Shown here: in pieces, positions 48,072 through 56,411 of the stretch
Numbering within the stretch: position 1 is the stretch's first letter
How the letters are laid out: every line of letters begins with the position of its first letter
Source: Lysobacterales bacterium
GTDB lineage: Bacteria; Pseudomonadota; Gammaproteobacteria; Xanthomonadales; UBA2363
Assembly: GCA_019634735.1 (NCBI GenBank)
Contig: JAHCAT010000010.1
Coordinates: forward strand, 62,001-126,000
Direction: 5' to 3'
Length of the DNA: 64,000 nucleotides
Position numbers and translations under genes: made by a program
Notes under the pieces: model-generated
What the model was told of the DNA's origin: nothing
Seen by the model: the letters and a program-made list of their open reading frames with translations, nothing else
Database searches by the model: none

Positions 48072-48962
48072 ATGGAACCGGTACTGGCCGAATTGCGCGG
48101 CATCCACAAGCGTTACGGCAGCACGATCGCCCTGACCGGCGTCGACCTCGAGCTTCGCCGCGGCGAGCTGCTGGTGCTGCTGGGCGGCAACGGCGCCGGC
48201 AAGACCACGGCGATCGGCATCCTGCTCGGGCTGCTGCGCGCCGATGCCGGCAGTGTGGCGCTGTGCGGCGGCAGTCCGGACCAGCGTGCCGCGCGGGCCC
48301 AGGTAGGGGCCATGCTGCAGACCGGCGGCGTGCCCGAGACGCTGCGCGTCGGTGAACTGCTCGACCTGTTCGGCAGCTATTACCCCGCGCCCTTGCCGGT
48401 CGCCGAGGCGGCGCGGATGGCCGGGGTCGGCGACCTGCTCGATCGTCCTTACCGGAAGCTGTCGGGCGGACAGCAGCGGCGCGTGCAGTTCGGCCTGGCC
48501 GTGGTCGGCCGCCCGGCGCTGCTGGTCCTCGACGAACCCACGGTGGGTCTGGACATCGAGGCCCGGCATGGATTCTGGGAGGGCCTGCGCGCCCTGGTCC
48601 GGGCCGGCACCGGCGTGCTGCTGACCACGCACTGGCTGGAAGAGGCGCAGGCCCTGGCCGACCGGGTCGCGGTGCTCGCGCGCGGCCGGGTGGTCGCAGT
48701 GGACACCCTGGCCGGCATGCAGGCCAGGGGCGGCGAACGCCGTGTGACCTGCCGCACCCGCCTGGCACCGACGCAGGTCGCGGCCTGGCCGGGCGTCAGC
48801 GAGGTCCGGACCGGCGACGACGGTTGTCTGGCCCTGATGGCCGCCGATGCCGAGGCGGTGGTGCGCAGGCTGCTGGAGCGCGACCCCGACCTGTCCGACC
48901 TCGAGGTCCGGCGCAGCGGTCTGGCAGAGAGATTTCTTGAACTCACTTCGGAGGCGGCATGA
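48072..48962 (+). CDS. ABC transporter ATP-binding protein
   Basis: The 296-residue ATPase shows Walker A GGNGAGKTTA, the Q-loop region GAMLQTGGVPETLRVGE, signature LSGGQQRRVQFGL, Walker B LLVLDEPTVGLD and the switch His in TTHWLEEAQALADRV. The C-terminal extension of about 90 residues is common in the drug/antibiotic exporter (DrrA-like) class. It pairs with the permease that begins four bases before its stop. A downstream DesK/DesR-type two-component system suggests that the exporter responds to membrane or antibiotic stress. Confidence 0.93.
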   Translation: MEPVLAELRGIHKRYGSTIALTGVDLELRRGELLVLLGGNGAGKTTAIGILLGLLRADAGSVALCGGSPDQRAARAQVGAMLQTGGVPETLRVGELLDLFGSYYPAPLPVAEAARMAGVGDLLDRPYRKLSGGQQRRVQFGLAVVGRPALLVLDEPTVGLDIEARHGFWEGLRALVRAGTGVLLTTHWLEEAQALADRVAVLARGRVVAVDTLAGMQARGGERRVTCRTRLAPTQVAAWPGVSEVRTGDDGCLALMAADAEAVVRRLLERDPDLSDLEVRRSGLAERFLELTSEAA

Positions 48963-49729
48963 ACATCCTGGCCGATGCCGTGGCGACGGCACCGCGCAAC
49001 CCCTGGGCGCGCGAGATCCGCTACGAATTCCTGCGCCTGCTGCGCACACCGGGGTTCGCGCTGCCGACCCTGCTGTTCCCGCCGATGTTCTACGTGCTGT
49101 TCGCCCTGCTGTTGCCGATGGGCCGCAGCGGCAACTGGCAGGCAGCCCACTACCTGCTGGCCACCTACACGGTGTTCGGTGTGATGGCGCCCGGCCTGTT
49201 CGGCTTCGGGGCCACGGTGGCGGTCGAGCGCGAGCAGGGCTGGCTGCGCCTGAAGCGCGCCGCGCCGATGCCGGCCGGGGCCTGGCTGCTGGCCAAGGCG
49301 GTGATGGCGGTTGGCTTCGCCCTGCTGGTGTTCGCGATCATGGCGGCGCTGGCAGCCGGTGCCGGCGGCGTGCGCCTGCCGGCGAGCGCCTGGCTGGCGC
49401 TGGCGGCGGTCGCCGGCCTGGGCGTGCTGCCGTTCTGCGCCGCCGGCCTGTGGATCGGTCTGGTCGCCAGCGCCCAGGCGGCACCGGCCATCGTCAACCT
49501 GGTCTACCTGCCGATGGCCTTCCTGTCCGGACTGTGGTTCCCGTTGATGCTGCTGCCGGCGCCGGTGCAGGCGATGGCGCCTCTGTGGCCGGCGTATCAT
49601 CTCGGCCAGCTGGCGCTGGCGGCGGTCGGGCAGGGCAGCAGCAGCGCCCCGGCGCTGCATGCGCTGGCACTGCTCGCCTTCGGCGGTGTGTTCGCCGGGC
49701 TGGCGGCCCGGGCGCTGCGCCGGGCGTGA
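48959..49729 (+). CDS. ABC transporter permease (ABC-2 type)
   Basis: The 256-residue protein has six hydrophobic helices and the PFAM ABC-2 pattern: YEFLRLLRTPGFALPTLLFPPMFYVLF and EREQGWLRLKRAAPMPAGAWLLAKA. It overlaps the ATPase gene by four bases. No substrate-binding protein is present, which fits an exporter. The stop codon overlaps a TGACAGG heptamer at 49727. Confidence 0.9.
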   Translation: MNILADAVATAPRNPWAREIRYEFLRLLRTPGFALPTLLFPPMFYVLFALLLPMGRSGNWQAAHYLLATYTVFGVMAPGLFGFGATVAVEREQGWLRLKRAAPMPAGAWLLAKAVMAVGFALLVFAIMAALAAGAGGVRLPASAWLALAAVAGLGVLPFCAAGLWIGLVASAQAAPAIVNLVYLPMAFLSGLWFPLMLLPAPVQAMAPLWPAYHLGQLALAAVGQGSSSAPALHALALLAFGGVFAGLAARALRRA

Positions 49730-49784
49730 CAGGGCGCTGACAGGACCGGGAGACGGCAGTGGAAGCGCGAGAGAGGGCAGGGCG

Positions 49785-50951
49785 ATGGCGGCAGACGGCG
49801 TGAAGTCACTCGGCTTGCGGCTGCGCGCGTGGCTCTTGCCGGCGGCGGTGGTGGAGACCCTGGGCTGGATGCCGATGCTCTGGCTGGCCTACCTGGGCTT
49901 CCTTTTCGTCCTGCCGGTGGCCACGGGCTTCGACGACACCCGCATGTGGCAGGCGACGGTGGCGACCGTGCCGCCGTTCCTGTGGCTGTACTTCCGCGCC
50001 TTCCGGCATCAGGGCTGGCCACTGCTGCCGTGGCTTCTGGCGATCGCCGCGCTGTCCTTCGTGCTGACACCGTTCAATCCGTTCGGCAACAGCTACCTGA
50101 TCTACGCCGCGGCGTTCGCGCCGCTGCTGGGCTCGCTGGCCCGCGCCCTCGCCGTGCTCGGCGTCGTGCTGGCGCTGTACGCGCTGCAGGCCTGGTGGCT
50201 GGCCACCGGCTTGATCCCGCCGCTGATCGCCCTGCTGGTCGGCACCTCGGTGTGCCTGGCCAACCACTTCTACCTGGTCAAGCACCGCCAGGATGGCGAG
50301 CTGCGCCTCGGCCTGGAGGAGGTGCGGCGGCTGGCGGCGGTGGCCGAGCGCGAGCGCATCGGCCGCGACCTGCACGACCTGCTCGGCCATACGCTGTCGC
50401 TGATCGCCCTGAAGAGCGAGCTGGCCAGCCGTCTGCTGGCAAGCGACCCGGCTGCGGCGCAGGCGGAGGTGGCCCAGATCGAGCAGGTCGCGCGCGATGC
50501 CCTGGCCCAGGTGCGCCGCGCGGTGACCGGCATCCGCGCCGCCATGCTGCGACCGGAGCTGGCGTCGGCGCGCCTGCTGCTGGGCGGTGCGGGTGTCGAG
50601 CTGGACGAGCGACTCGACGACGGTCACGAGCTGCCGCCCGACATCGAGACCTGTCTGGCGCTGGTGCTGCGCGAGGCGGTCACCAACGTGCAGCGCCACG
50701 CGCGCGCCGCGCGTGTCGAAGTCAGGTTATGGCAAGCGGCCGGCGCAGTCGTGCTGGAGGTCGCGGACGACGGCCGGGGTGGCGCGCGCCGGCGCGGCAA
50801 CGGTCTGGACGGCATGGTCGAACGGCTGGCCGCACTGGGCGGCAGCCTGGAGATGGACTCGCCCCCCGGGGGCGGCACCCGCCTGCGCGCGCGGGTGCCC
50901 TTGCCTGCGACCCTGGCGTCGTCGCTGGACGCCCAGCGGAGCGCGGCATGA
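49785..50951 (+). CDS. Sensor histidine kinase, DesK/HisKA_3 type
   Basis: The 388-residue protein has four to five N-terminal membrane helices (to about residue 165), a short linker helix, and a HisKA_3 domain ERERIGRDLHDLLGHTLSLIALKSELA with the phosphate-accepting His197. The ATPase domain follows (LREAVTNVQRHA, VADDGRGG, GNGLDGMVERLAALGGSL, GGGTRLRARVP). Sensing is probably by the membrane helices themselves, as in DesK, since there is no extracytoplasmic domain. The ATG follows AGGGCAGGGCG. Its stop overlaps the response regulator start. Confidence 0.93.
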   Translation: MAADGVKSLGLRLRAWLLPAAVVETLGWMPMLWLAYLGFLFVLPVATGFDDTRMWQATVATVPPFLWLYFRAFRHQGWPLLPWLLAIAALSFVLTPFNPFGNSYLIYAAAFAPLLGSLARALAVLGVVLALYALQAWWLATGLIPPLIALLVGTSVCLANHFYLVKHRQDGELRLGLEEVRRLAAVAERERIGRDLHDLLGHTLSLIALKSELASRLLASDPAAAQAEVAQIEQVARDALAQVRRAVTGIRAAMLRPELASARLLLGGAGVELDERLDDGHELPPDIETCLALVLREAVTNVQRHARAARVEVRLWQAAGAVVLEVADDGRGGARRRGNGLDGMVERLAALGGSLEMDSPPGGGTRLRARVPLPATLASSLDAQRSAA

Positions 50952-51550
50952 TCCGCTTCGTGCTGGCCGAGGACCAGGGAATGGTGCGCGGTGCCCTGGC
51001 GGCGCTGCTGCGCCTGGAGCCCGATCTCCAGCCGGTCGCCGAGGTGGCCGATGGCGAGGCTGCCTGGCGTGCGGTGCGCGAGCAGGCGCCCGATCTGCTG
51101 GTCACCGACATCGAGATGCCCGGGTTGACCGGCCTGGAGTTGGCCCAGCGCATCCAGCGCCACGCGCTGGCGACCCGGGTGGTGATCGTCACCACCTTCG
51201 CGCGTGCCGGCTACCTGCGCCGGGCCCTCGACGCCGGTGTCGCCGGCTACCTGCTCAAGGATGCCCCGGCCAGCCAGCTGGCCGAGGCGATGCGCCAGGT
51301 GCATCGTGGCGGCCGCGCCATCGACCCGCAGCTTGCGGTCGACGCCTGGGGGGAACCCGACCCGCTGACCGAGCGCGAGCGCCAGGTGCTGCGACTGGCC
51401 GGCGAGGGCCTGGGCGCCAACGACATCGCCGCCCGCTTGAACCTCAGCCACGGCACCGTCCGCAACTACCTGAGCGAGGCGATCGGCAAGCTCGGCGTCG
51501 GCAACCGCATCGAGGCCTACCGGCTGGCGCACCAGAAGGGCTGGCTCTAG
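50948..51550 (+). CDS. Response regulator, NarL/DesR type
   Basis: The 200-residue protein has a receiver domain with acidic pocket AEDQG, phospho-acceptor Asp54 in LLVTDIEMPG and Lys in YLLKD, followed by a LuxR-type helix-turn-helix (LTERERQVLRLAGEGLGANDIAARLNLSHGTVRNYLSEAIGKLGV). It overlaps the kinase gene by four bases and presumably controls the ABC operon. The stop codon TAG (51548-51550) directly abuts the first base of a MITE-like element. Confidence 0.95.
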   Translation: MIRFVLAEDQGMVRGALAALLRLEPDLQPVAEVADGEAAWRAVREQAPDLLVTDIEMPGLTGLELAQRIQRHALATRVVIVTTFARAGYLRRALDAGVAGYLLKDAPASQLAEAMRQVHRGGRAIDPQLAVDAWGEPDPLTERERQVLRLAGEGLGANDIAARLNLSHGTVRNYLSEAIGKLGVGNRIEAYRLAHQKGWL

Positions 51551-51699
51551 CAGGTTGTTGAAAAACAGCCTGCTGGCGGCGGCCATGGATGGCCGCTCGG
51601 CGAAGCTGCGTAAGCAGTTGATTCGACGGGAGCCCGTCCGGACCTGCGCCGGACGGGCGACTTGAAAATCGACCAGGAAGGTCGTTTTTCAACAAGCTG
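51551..51699. mobile_element. MITE-like element with TTGTTGAAAAAC ends
   Basis: The ends CAGGTTGTTGAAAAAC (51551-51566) and GTTTTTCAACAAGCTG (51684-51699) are 16-bp inverted repeats with one mismatch. Between them are two hairpins: one near 51578-51594 (GCGGCCA/TGGCCGC) and a perfect 10-bp stem GCCCGTCCGG/CCGGACGGGC at 51632-51658. There is no coding content. Similar ends occur on repeats found widely in Proteobacteria, from my memory. A TAG is seen just outside both ends (51548-51550 and 51701-51703), a possible three-base target duplication. It is unrelated to the 280-bp element. Confidence 0.85.
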
Positions 51700-52030
51700 A
51701 TAGTCCGGATCCAACCCGGGGCCGCTGCTGCGGTCGCCGATGTCCGCGCGGGTGTACGGTCTGTGCCCGCAATCCGGATCGATGTCCCGTCGACTCCGGA
51801 TCAGCTTTCCCAGCGGTTGGCCCGCACCGCGACGCGACCCCGACACCCGCGCTTGCGCGTCCCCCGACGAGCCGGCTGGCCGGATGTCTTCCCGGCGGCG
51901 CCCGACCGCGTCTCCTCGCTGCCGAAACGCATAAGGTGCGGGAAGCACGGGCCGGCCGTGAGCCCCGCGCGCGCCGTCCGCAGACCGCACGCTTCCCCCG
52001 GGACGCTCACGCGGGCATCATCGCCGCGCA
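51700..52030. other. Intergenic DNA before queA
   Basis: These 331 bases lie between the MITE-like element and queA. I see no gene, RNA or repeat that I can support. The queA frame is open upstream but without QueA character. A possible weak promoter region (GCATAAGGTGC near 51929-51939) precedes queA. Confidence 0.4.
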
Positions 52031-53065
52031 ATGAAGCGCACCGACTTCCATTTCGACCTGCCGCCGGCGCTGATCGCGCAGGCACCGCTGCTCGGGCGCA
52101 GCGATGCCCGCCTGCTGCACCTTCCCGCCGACGGCGACCTGGCCGATCGCGCGATCCGCGACCTGCCGGATCTGTTGTCGCCCGGCGACCTGCTGGTGTT
52201 CAACGACACCCGGGTGCTGCCGGCGCGGCTGCATGCCCGAAAGCGCACCGGCGGCGTTGCCGAGATCCTGGTCGAGCGCCTGCTCGGCGGTGCCGAGGTG
52301 CGCGCCCTGCTCGGCGTCAGCAAGAAGCCGCGGCCGGGCGACCGGCTCGATCTCGAGGACGGCAGCCAGGTCGAGGTGCTGGGCCGCGACGGCGCCTTCT
52401 TCCACCTGCGTTTCGCCGACGACCTGCCGCTGGCCGAGCGCCTCGAGCGCCTTGGCCACATGCCGCTGCCGCCCTACATCGCCCGGGACGACGACGCCGC
52501 CGACCGCGAGCGTTACCAGACGGTGTTCGCGCGCGCGCCCGGCGCGGTGGCGGCACCGACCGCCGGCCTGCATTTCGACCAGGCGCTGCTCGACGCCCTG
52601 CGCGAGCGCGGCGTCGAGACCGGCGCGATCACCCTGCACGTCGGCGCCGGCACCTTCCAGCCGGTGCGGGTCGACGACATCCGCGAGCACCGCATGCACA
52701 GCGAGTGGCTGGAGGTCGACGCCGCGCTGTGCGAGCGGATCGCCGCCACCCGTGCCCGCGGCGGCCGCGTCGTCGCCGTGGGGACCACCGTGGTACGGGC
52801 GCTGGAGTCGGCCCGCCAGGGCGGTCCGGCACCGCGACCCTTCGCCGGCGAGACCACCATCTTCATCCACCCGGGCTACCGTTTCGCCAGCGTCGACCTG
52901 CTGCTCACCAACTTCCACCTGCCCGAGTCGACCCTGCTGATGCTGGTCAGCGCCTTCGCCGGCCGCGAGCGGGTCCTGGCGGCCTATGGTCACGCCGTCC
53001 GCCAGCGCTATCGCTTCTTCTCCTACGGCGATGCCATGCTGGTGGCGCACCTGCCGACCAGCTGA
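52031..53065 (+). CDS. queA: S-adenosylmethionine:tRNA ribosyltransferase-isomerase QueA
   Basis: QueA moves the ribosyl part of AdoMet to preQ1 in tRNA, giving epoxyqueuosine. The 344-residue protein starts [17 protein letters not shown] and carries [57 protein letters not shown] and [30 protein letters not shown]. It is complete. In many relatives tgt and yajC follow, but here a GNAT gene comes next, so the tgt gene must lie elsewhere. Confidence 0.97.
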   Translation: MKRTDFHFDLPPALIAQAPLLGRSDARLLHLPADGDLADRAIRDLPDLLSPGDLLVFNDTRVLPARLHARKRTGGVAEILVERLLGGAEVRALLGVSKKPRPGDRLDLEDGSQVEVLGRDGAFFHLRFADDLPLAERLERLGHMPLPPYIARDDDAADRERYQTVFARAPGAVAAPTAGLHFDQALLDALRERGVETGAITLHVGAGTFQPVRVDDIREHRMHSEWLEVDAALCERIAATRARGGRVVAVGTTVVRALESARQGGPAPRPFAGETTIFIHPGYRFASVDLLLTNFHLPESTLLMLVSAFAGRERVLAAYGHAVRQRYRFFSYGDAMLVAHLPTS

Positions 53066-53072
53066 GCCCACC

Positions 53073-53663
53073 ATGGCCGAGATCCGCATCCTCAGCGGCA
53101 CCGAAGTGACGCCCCACCTGGACGACCTGGCGCGCCTTCGGATCGCCGTGTTCCGCGACTTCCCCTATCTTTACGACGGCGACCCGGCCTACGAGCGGAC
53201 CTACCTGTCCACCTATGCCGGCAACCCGGGCAGCGTGTTCGTGCTCGCCCTCGACGAGGGTGCCGTGGTCGGGGCCGCCACCGGGGTGCCGATGGCCGGC
53301 GAGCCGGAGACGGTGCAGGGGCCGTGGCGCCAGGCCGGCATCGACCCGGCCACGGTGTTCTACTTCGGCGAGTCGGTGCTGCTGCCGCGCTGGCGCGGGC
53401 AGGGCATCGGCCATGCCTTCTTCGATGCCCGGCAGGCCCATGCCCGGGCGCTGGGCGGTTTCCGCCTGACCTGCTTCTGCGCGGTCGAGCGTCCGGCCGA
53501 CCATCCTCTGCGGCCGCCCGGCTGGCGTCCCCTGGACGGCTTCTGGCAGTCGCGCGGCTACCGCCGCCACGACGACCTCGCCTGCACCCTGCACTGGCGC
53601 GAAGTCGGTTCGGATGCGGAGACGCCGCACCGTCTTGCGTTCTGGTCACGGCCCGAGGCCTGA
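53073..53663 (+). CDS. GNAT-family N-acetyltransferase
   Basis: The 196-residue protein has the GNAT core: FVLALDEGAVVGAATGVPM, FGESVLLPRWRGQGIGHAFFDARQAHA with the acetyl-CoA loop RGQGIG, and a C-terminal strand region. N-terminal segment RIAVFRDFPYLYDGDPAYE is characteristic of a common uncharacterised subgroup. The acceptor is unknown. The ATG is eight bases after the queA stop, so it is probably cotranscribed. Confidence 0.88.
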   Translation: MAEIRILSGTEVTPHLDDLARLRIAVFRDFPYLYDGDPAYERTYLSTYAGNPGSVFVLALDEGAVVGAATGVPMAGEPETVQGPWRQAGIDPATVFYFGESVLLPRWRGQGIGHAFFDARQAHARALGGFRLTCFCAVERPADHPLRPPGWRPLDGFWQSRGYRRHDDLACTLHWREVGSDAETPHRLAFWSRPEA

Positions 53664-53776
53664 CCGGGGTCTCGCACAGGGCAATCGCCTGCGCCGCAGG
53701 CGCAGGGCTCGCCCCAGCTCGGTCCAGAATGCGGGGCAGGGAACCTTTCCCCGGCGTTCACCGGTCGTCTGCTGAC

Positions 53777-56227
53777 ATGGTCGCCATGTCATTCGACAGC
53801 GCCGCTGCCAGTCTGCCCCACGTGTTGCCTTCACACCTGGCCGAGCGGGTGAGGCAGATCAACCCCGGCCCGCTGCGGGGCGGGGGCGAGTTCGTGCTGC
53901 TGTGGCTGCACCATGCCTGTCGCGACCACGACAATCCGGCACTGGATGTCGCCCTGCACCTGGCCGCCGACCTCGACAGGCCGGTACTCGCCTACCAGGG
54001 CCTGGGCAGCGGTCACCGCCACGACAACGACCGCCACCATGCCTTCATCCTGCAGGGCGCGCGCGCCCTGGCGCCGGCGCTGGCCCGTCGCGGCGTCAGG
54101 TCGGTGTTCTGGCTGCCGATGACGGAGCCCGATGGCGGCGTCGAGGCGGGGCCGGCGCGGTCGCCCCTGGCCGCGCTGGTCCGCCGTGCCTGCGTGGTGG
54201 TCACCGACGACATGCCGGCGCCGCCCTGGCCGCGCTGGCTGTCCGGACTGGCGGCGCGGGTGCCGACGCCGCTGCTGGCGGTGGACAGCGCCTGCATCGT
54301 GCCGATGGCGCTCAGCCGGACGCCGCCGCAGCGCGCCTTCGCGTTTCGGGAGCGGCTCTGGCACGAGCTGCAGGCGCGCCTCGACGGCGACTGGCCCGCC
54401 GCGCCCGACGCCTCGCCGTTCACCGGCGACCCGGGGTTCGCGCCGTTCGACCTCGCAGGCGACCTGGCCCGGGCCATCGGTCGCTGCCGGATCGACCACC
54501 AGGTGGCGCCGGTGGCGCACACGCCGGGCGGCAGCGAAGCCGGCTACCGTCGCTGGCAGGCATTCCGCGCGTCCGGACTGGCCGACTACCACCGACTGCG
54601 CAACGACGCAGCCGTGGCGTTTCCCCAGGGCGTTTCCAGGTTGTCCGCCTACCTGCACCACGGCATGGTGTCCGCGCGCCGGATCGCCCGCGAGGCCCGT
54701 GAGGCCGGCGGTGCCGGGGCGGCGAAGTTCCTGGACGAGCTGTGGACCTGGCGCGAACTCGCCTGGCACTGGTGCGCCCGGGTGGATGATCCGGGCACGC
54801 TGGATGCGCTGCCGGACTGGGCCCGCGACACCCTGCGCGCCCACACCGACGACCCCCGGCCGGCGTGGCGCGACCTCGATGCCCTCAGCTCGGGACGCAG
54901 CGGTGTGGCGTTGTGGGACCTGGCGCAACGCAGCCTGGTGCGTCATGGCGAGCTGCACAACAACCTGCGGATGAGCTGGGGCAAGGTCCTGGCCGGCTGG
55001 TCGAGGAATCCGGCGCAGGCCCTGGCGCGCCTGCTGGAACTCAACCACCGGTTCGCACTGGATGGCAGCGACCCAGCCTCGTACGGCGGCCTGCTCTGGT
55101 GCCTGGGGCTGTTCGACCGCCCGTTTCCACCGGCACGGCCGGTCACCGGTACGGTGCGGCAGCGTTCGCTCGCGGCGCACGGCGCGCGCCTCGACCTGCC
55201 GGCCTGCGCCCGTCGTGTCGACCTGCCGTCGACCGGCAGGGCCCGCAACGTGGCCATCATCGGCGGCGGCATCGCCGGCGCCGCCGCCGCCCGCGTCCTT
55301 GCCGATGCCGGTCATAGGGTCTGCGTGCTGGAGAAGTCGCGCGGCGCGGGCGGACGCATGGCGACCCGTCGCGAGGCGGGTCTGGCCTTCGATCACGGCG
55401 CCCAGTTCATCACCGTGCGCGATCCGCGCTTCCGCGCCCAGGCAAGGCGCTGGCGCGAGGCGGGACTGCTGGTGCCGTGGCGGCCGCGATCGGCGGGACC
55501 CGACGAGGGCCGCGAGCGACTGCTGGCGGTGCCCGCCATGAACGCGCTCGCCGCCCACCTGCTGACCGGCATCGAGTTGCGCACCTCGACGACGGTAGGC
55601 AGCCTGTCGCGGCACCCGGACGGCTGGCGGGTCATGGGTGCGGAGGGCGGCGAGCTGGCGTGCGCGGACGCGGTTGTGGTCACCGCGCCCGCACCGCAGT
55701 CCGCCAGCCTGCTGCGCGAGCCGGCTCCGGCCCTTGCCGCCCTGCTCGACGAGGTGGGCTACGAACCCTGCTGGGCCGCCCTGCTTTGCCTGGAAGCGCC
55801 GGTGCCGGACGTCGAACTCCTGCGCGGCGGCCCGGATGCGCCGCTGGCGCTGGCCAGCGCCATGGCCAGTCGCGCCGGTCGCCCCCAGGCCCCGGCCTGG
55901 GTCGTGCATGCCGGTGCCGGCTGGTCGCGCCGCCACCTGGAGGCGACTCCAGAGCAGGTGCTTCCCGTGCTGGTCGATGCCTTCCTGGCCGCCGCCGGCC
56001 TTCCCGCCAGTGCGGTCCGCTCGGCCAGTGCCCATCGCTGGCGCTACGCGCTGTGCAGCTCACCGCTGCAGCGGCCGATGCTGCACGATGCCGGACTCGG
56101 GCTTGCGGTCGCCGGGGATGGCCTGCTGGGCGGCCGCGTGGAATCGGCGTGGCTCAGCGGCGTGGCGGCGGCAGCTGCGCTGCTGCGGCACTGGCACCTG
56201 GACGAGAGCGGTGCACCGGCGGCGTGA
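53777..56227 (+). CDS. Class II-like DNA photolyase fused to a renalase-like FAD oxidoreductase
   Basis: One uninterrupted frame of 816 residues has two parts. Residues 1 to about 475 resemble class II photolyases: FVLLWLHHACRDHDNPALDVAL at the N-terminal Rossmann domain, LSAYLHHGMVSARRIARE, LRMSWGKVLAGW (about 396-407) and LNHRFALDGSDPASYGGLLW (about 421-440) in the FAD-binding helical domain. Residues from about 491 form an FAD-dependent amine oxidase/renalase fold: NVAIIGGGIAGAAAARVLADAG, LEKSRGAGGRMATRREAG, FDHGAQFITVRDP and a C-terminal GDGLLGGRVESAWLSG. A photolyase needs reduced FAD, so the partner domain might supply electrons; that is inference. Start ATG 53777 (or 53786) gives the photolyase N terminus. 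Confidence 0.85.
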   Translation: MVAMSFDSAAASLPHVLPSHLAERVRQINPGPLRGGGEFVLLWLHHACRDHDNPALDVALHLAADLDRPVLAYQGLGSGHRHDNDRHHAFILQGARALAPALARRGVRSVFWLPMTEPDGGVEAGPARSPLAALVRRACVVVTDDMPAPPWPRWLSGLAARVPTPLLAVDSACIVPMALSRTPPQRAFAFRERLWHELQARLDGDWPAAPDASPFTGDPGFAPFDLAGDLARAIGRCRIDHQVAPVAHTPGGSEAGYRRWQAFRASGLADYHRLRNDAAVAFPQGVSRLSAYLHHGMVSARRIAREAREAGGAGAAKFLDELWTWRELAWHWCARVDDPGTLDALPDWARDTLRAHTDDPRPAWRDLDALSSGRSGVALWDLAQRSLVRHGELHNNLRMSWGKVLAGWSRNPAQALARLLELNHRFALDGSDPASYGGLLWCLGLFDRPFPPARPVTGTVRQRSLAAHGARLDLPACARRVDLPSTGRARNVAIIGGGIAGAAAARVLADAGHRVCVLEKSRGAGGRMATRREAGLAFDHGAQFITVRDPRFRAQARRWREAGLLVPWRPRSAGPDEGRERLLAVPAMNALAAHLLTGIELRTSTTVGSLSRHPDGWRVMGAEGGELACADAVVVTAPAPQSASLLREPAPALAALLDEVGYEPCWAALLCLEAPVPDVELLRGGPDAPLALASAMASRAGRPQAPAWVVHAGAGWSRRHLEATPEQVLPVLVDAFLAAAGLPASAVRSASAHRWRYALCSSPLQRPMLHDAGLGLAVAGDGLLGGRVESAWLSGVAAAAALLRHWHLDESGAPAA

Positions 56228-56334
56228 GCGGCTGTCGCGACGGCGACGCCGGCCGGCGACAGGTTGCCTGGCCAGGGGTGGCACCGGCGCCCTGGCGGGT
56301 GGCGAAAGCGACCGTGGGCGGGCGCATGGCAAAG

Positions 56335-56356
56335 CTGTCATCTTGCTGTAACTTTC
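56335..56356 (+). promoter_or_regulatory. Pho box upstream of the GT4-PAP2 operon
   Basis: CTGTCATCTTG (56335-56345) and CTGTAACTTTC (56346-56356) are two direct repeats of exactly 11 bp that fit the PhoB consensus CTGTCATNNNNCTGT(A/C)A(C/T)NNNN at all fixed positions. The stretch is AT-rich in very GC-rich DNA and lies 56 bp before the GT4 start, oriented towards it. A CATCAT follows that could be the -10. Confidence 0.8.
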
Positions 56357-56411
56357 CGGCCATCATGCGTACACCGCACGCGGCTAGCGTGCAGCAAACC
56401 GGCCGGTCCCC

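Noticed and set aside
49726..49746. CTGTCAC/CTGTCAG repeats 11 bp apart on the minus strand, resembling a Pho box
   Set aside because: The orientation would drive transcription back into the permease gene, the first repeat overlaps its stop codon, and spacers are GC-rich. I treat it as part of the TGACAGG observation instead.
51547..51990. A 147-codon minus-strand frame across the MITE-like element
   Set aside because: Its C-terminal third is simply the translation of the repeat and the rest has no family character.
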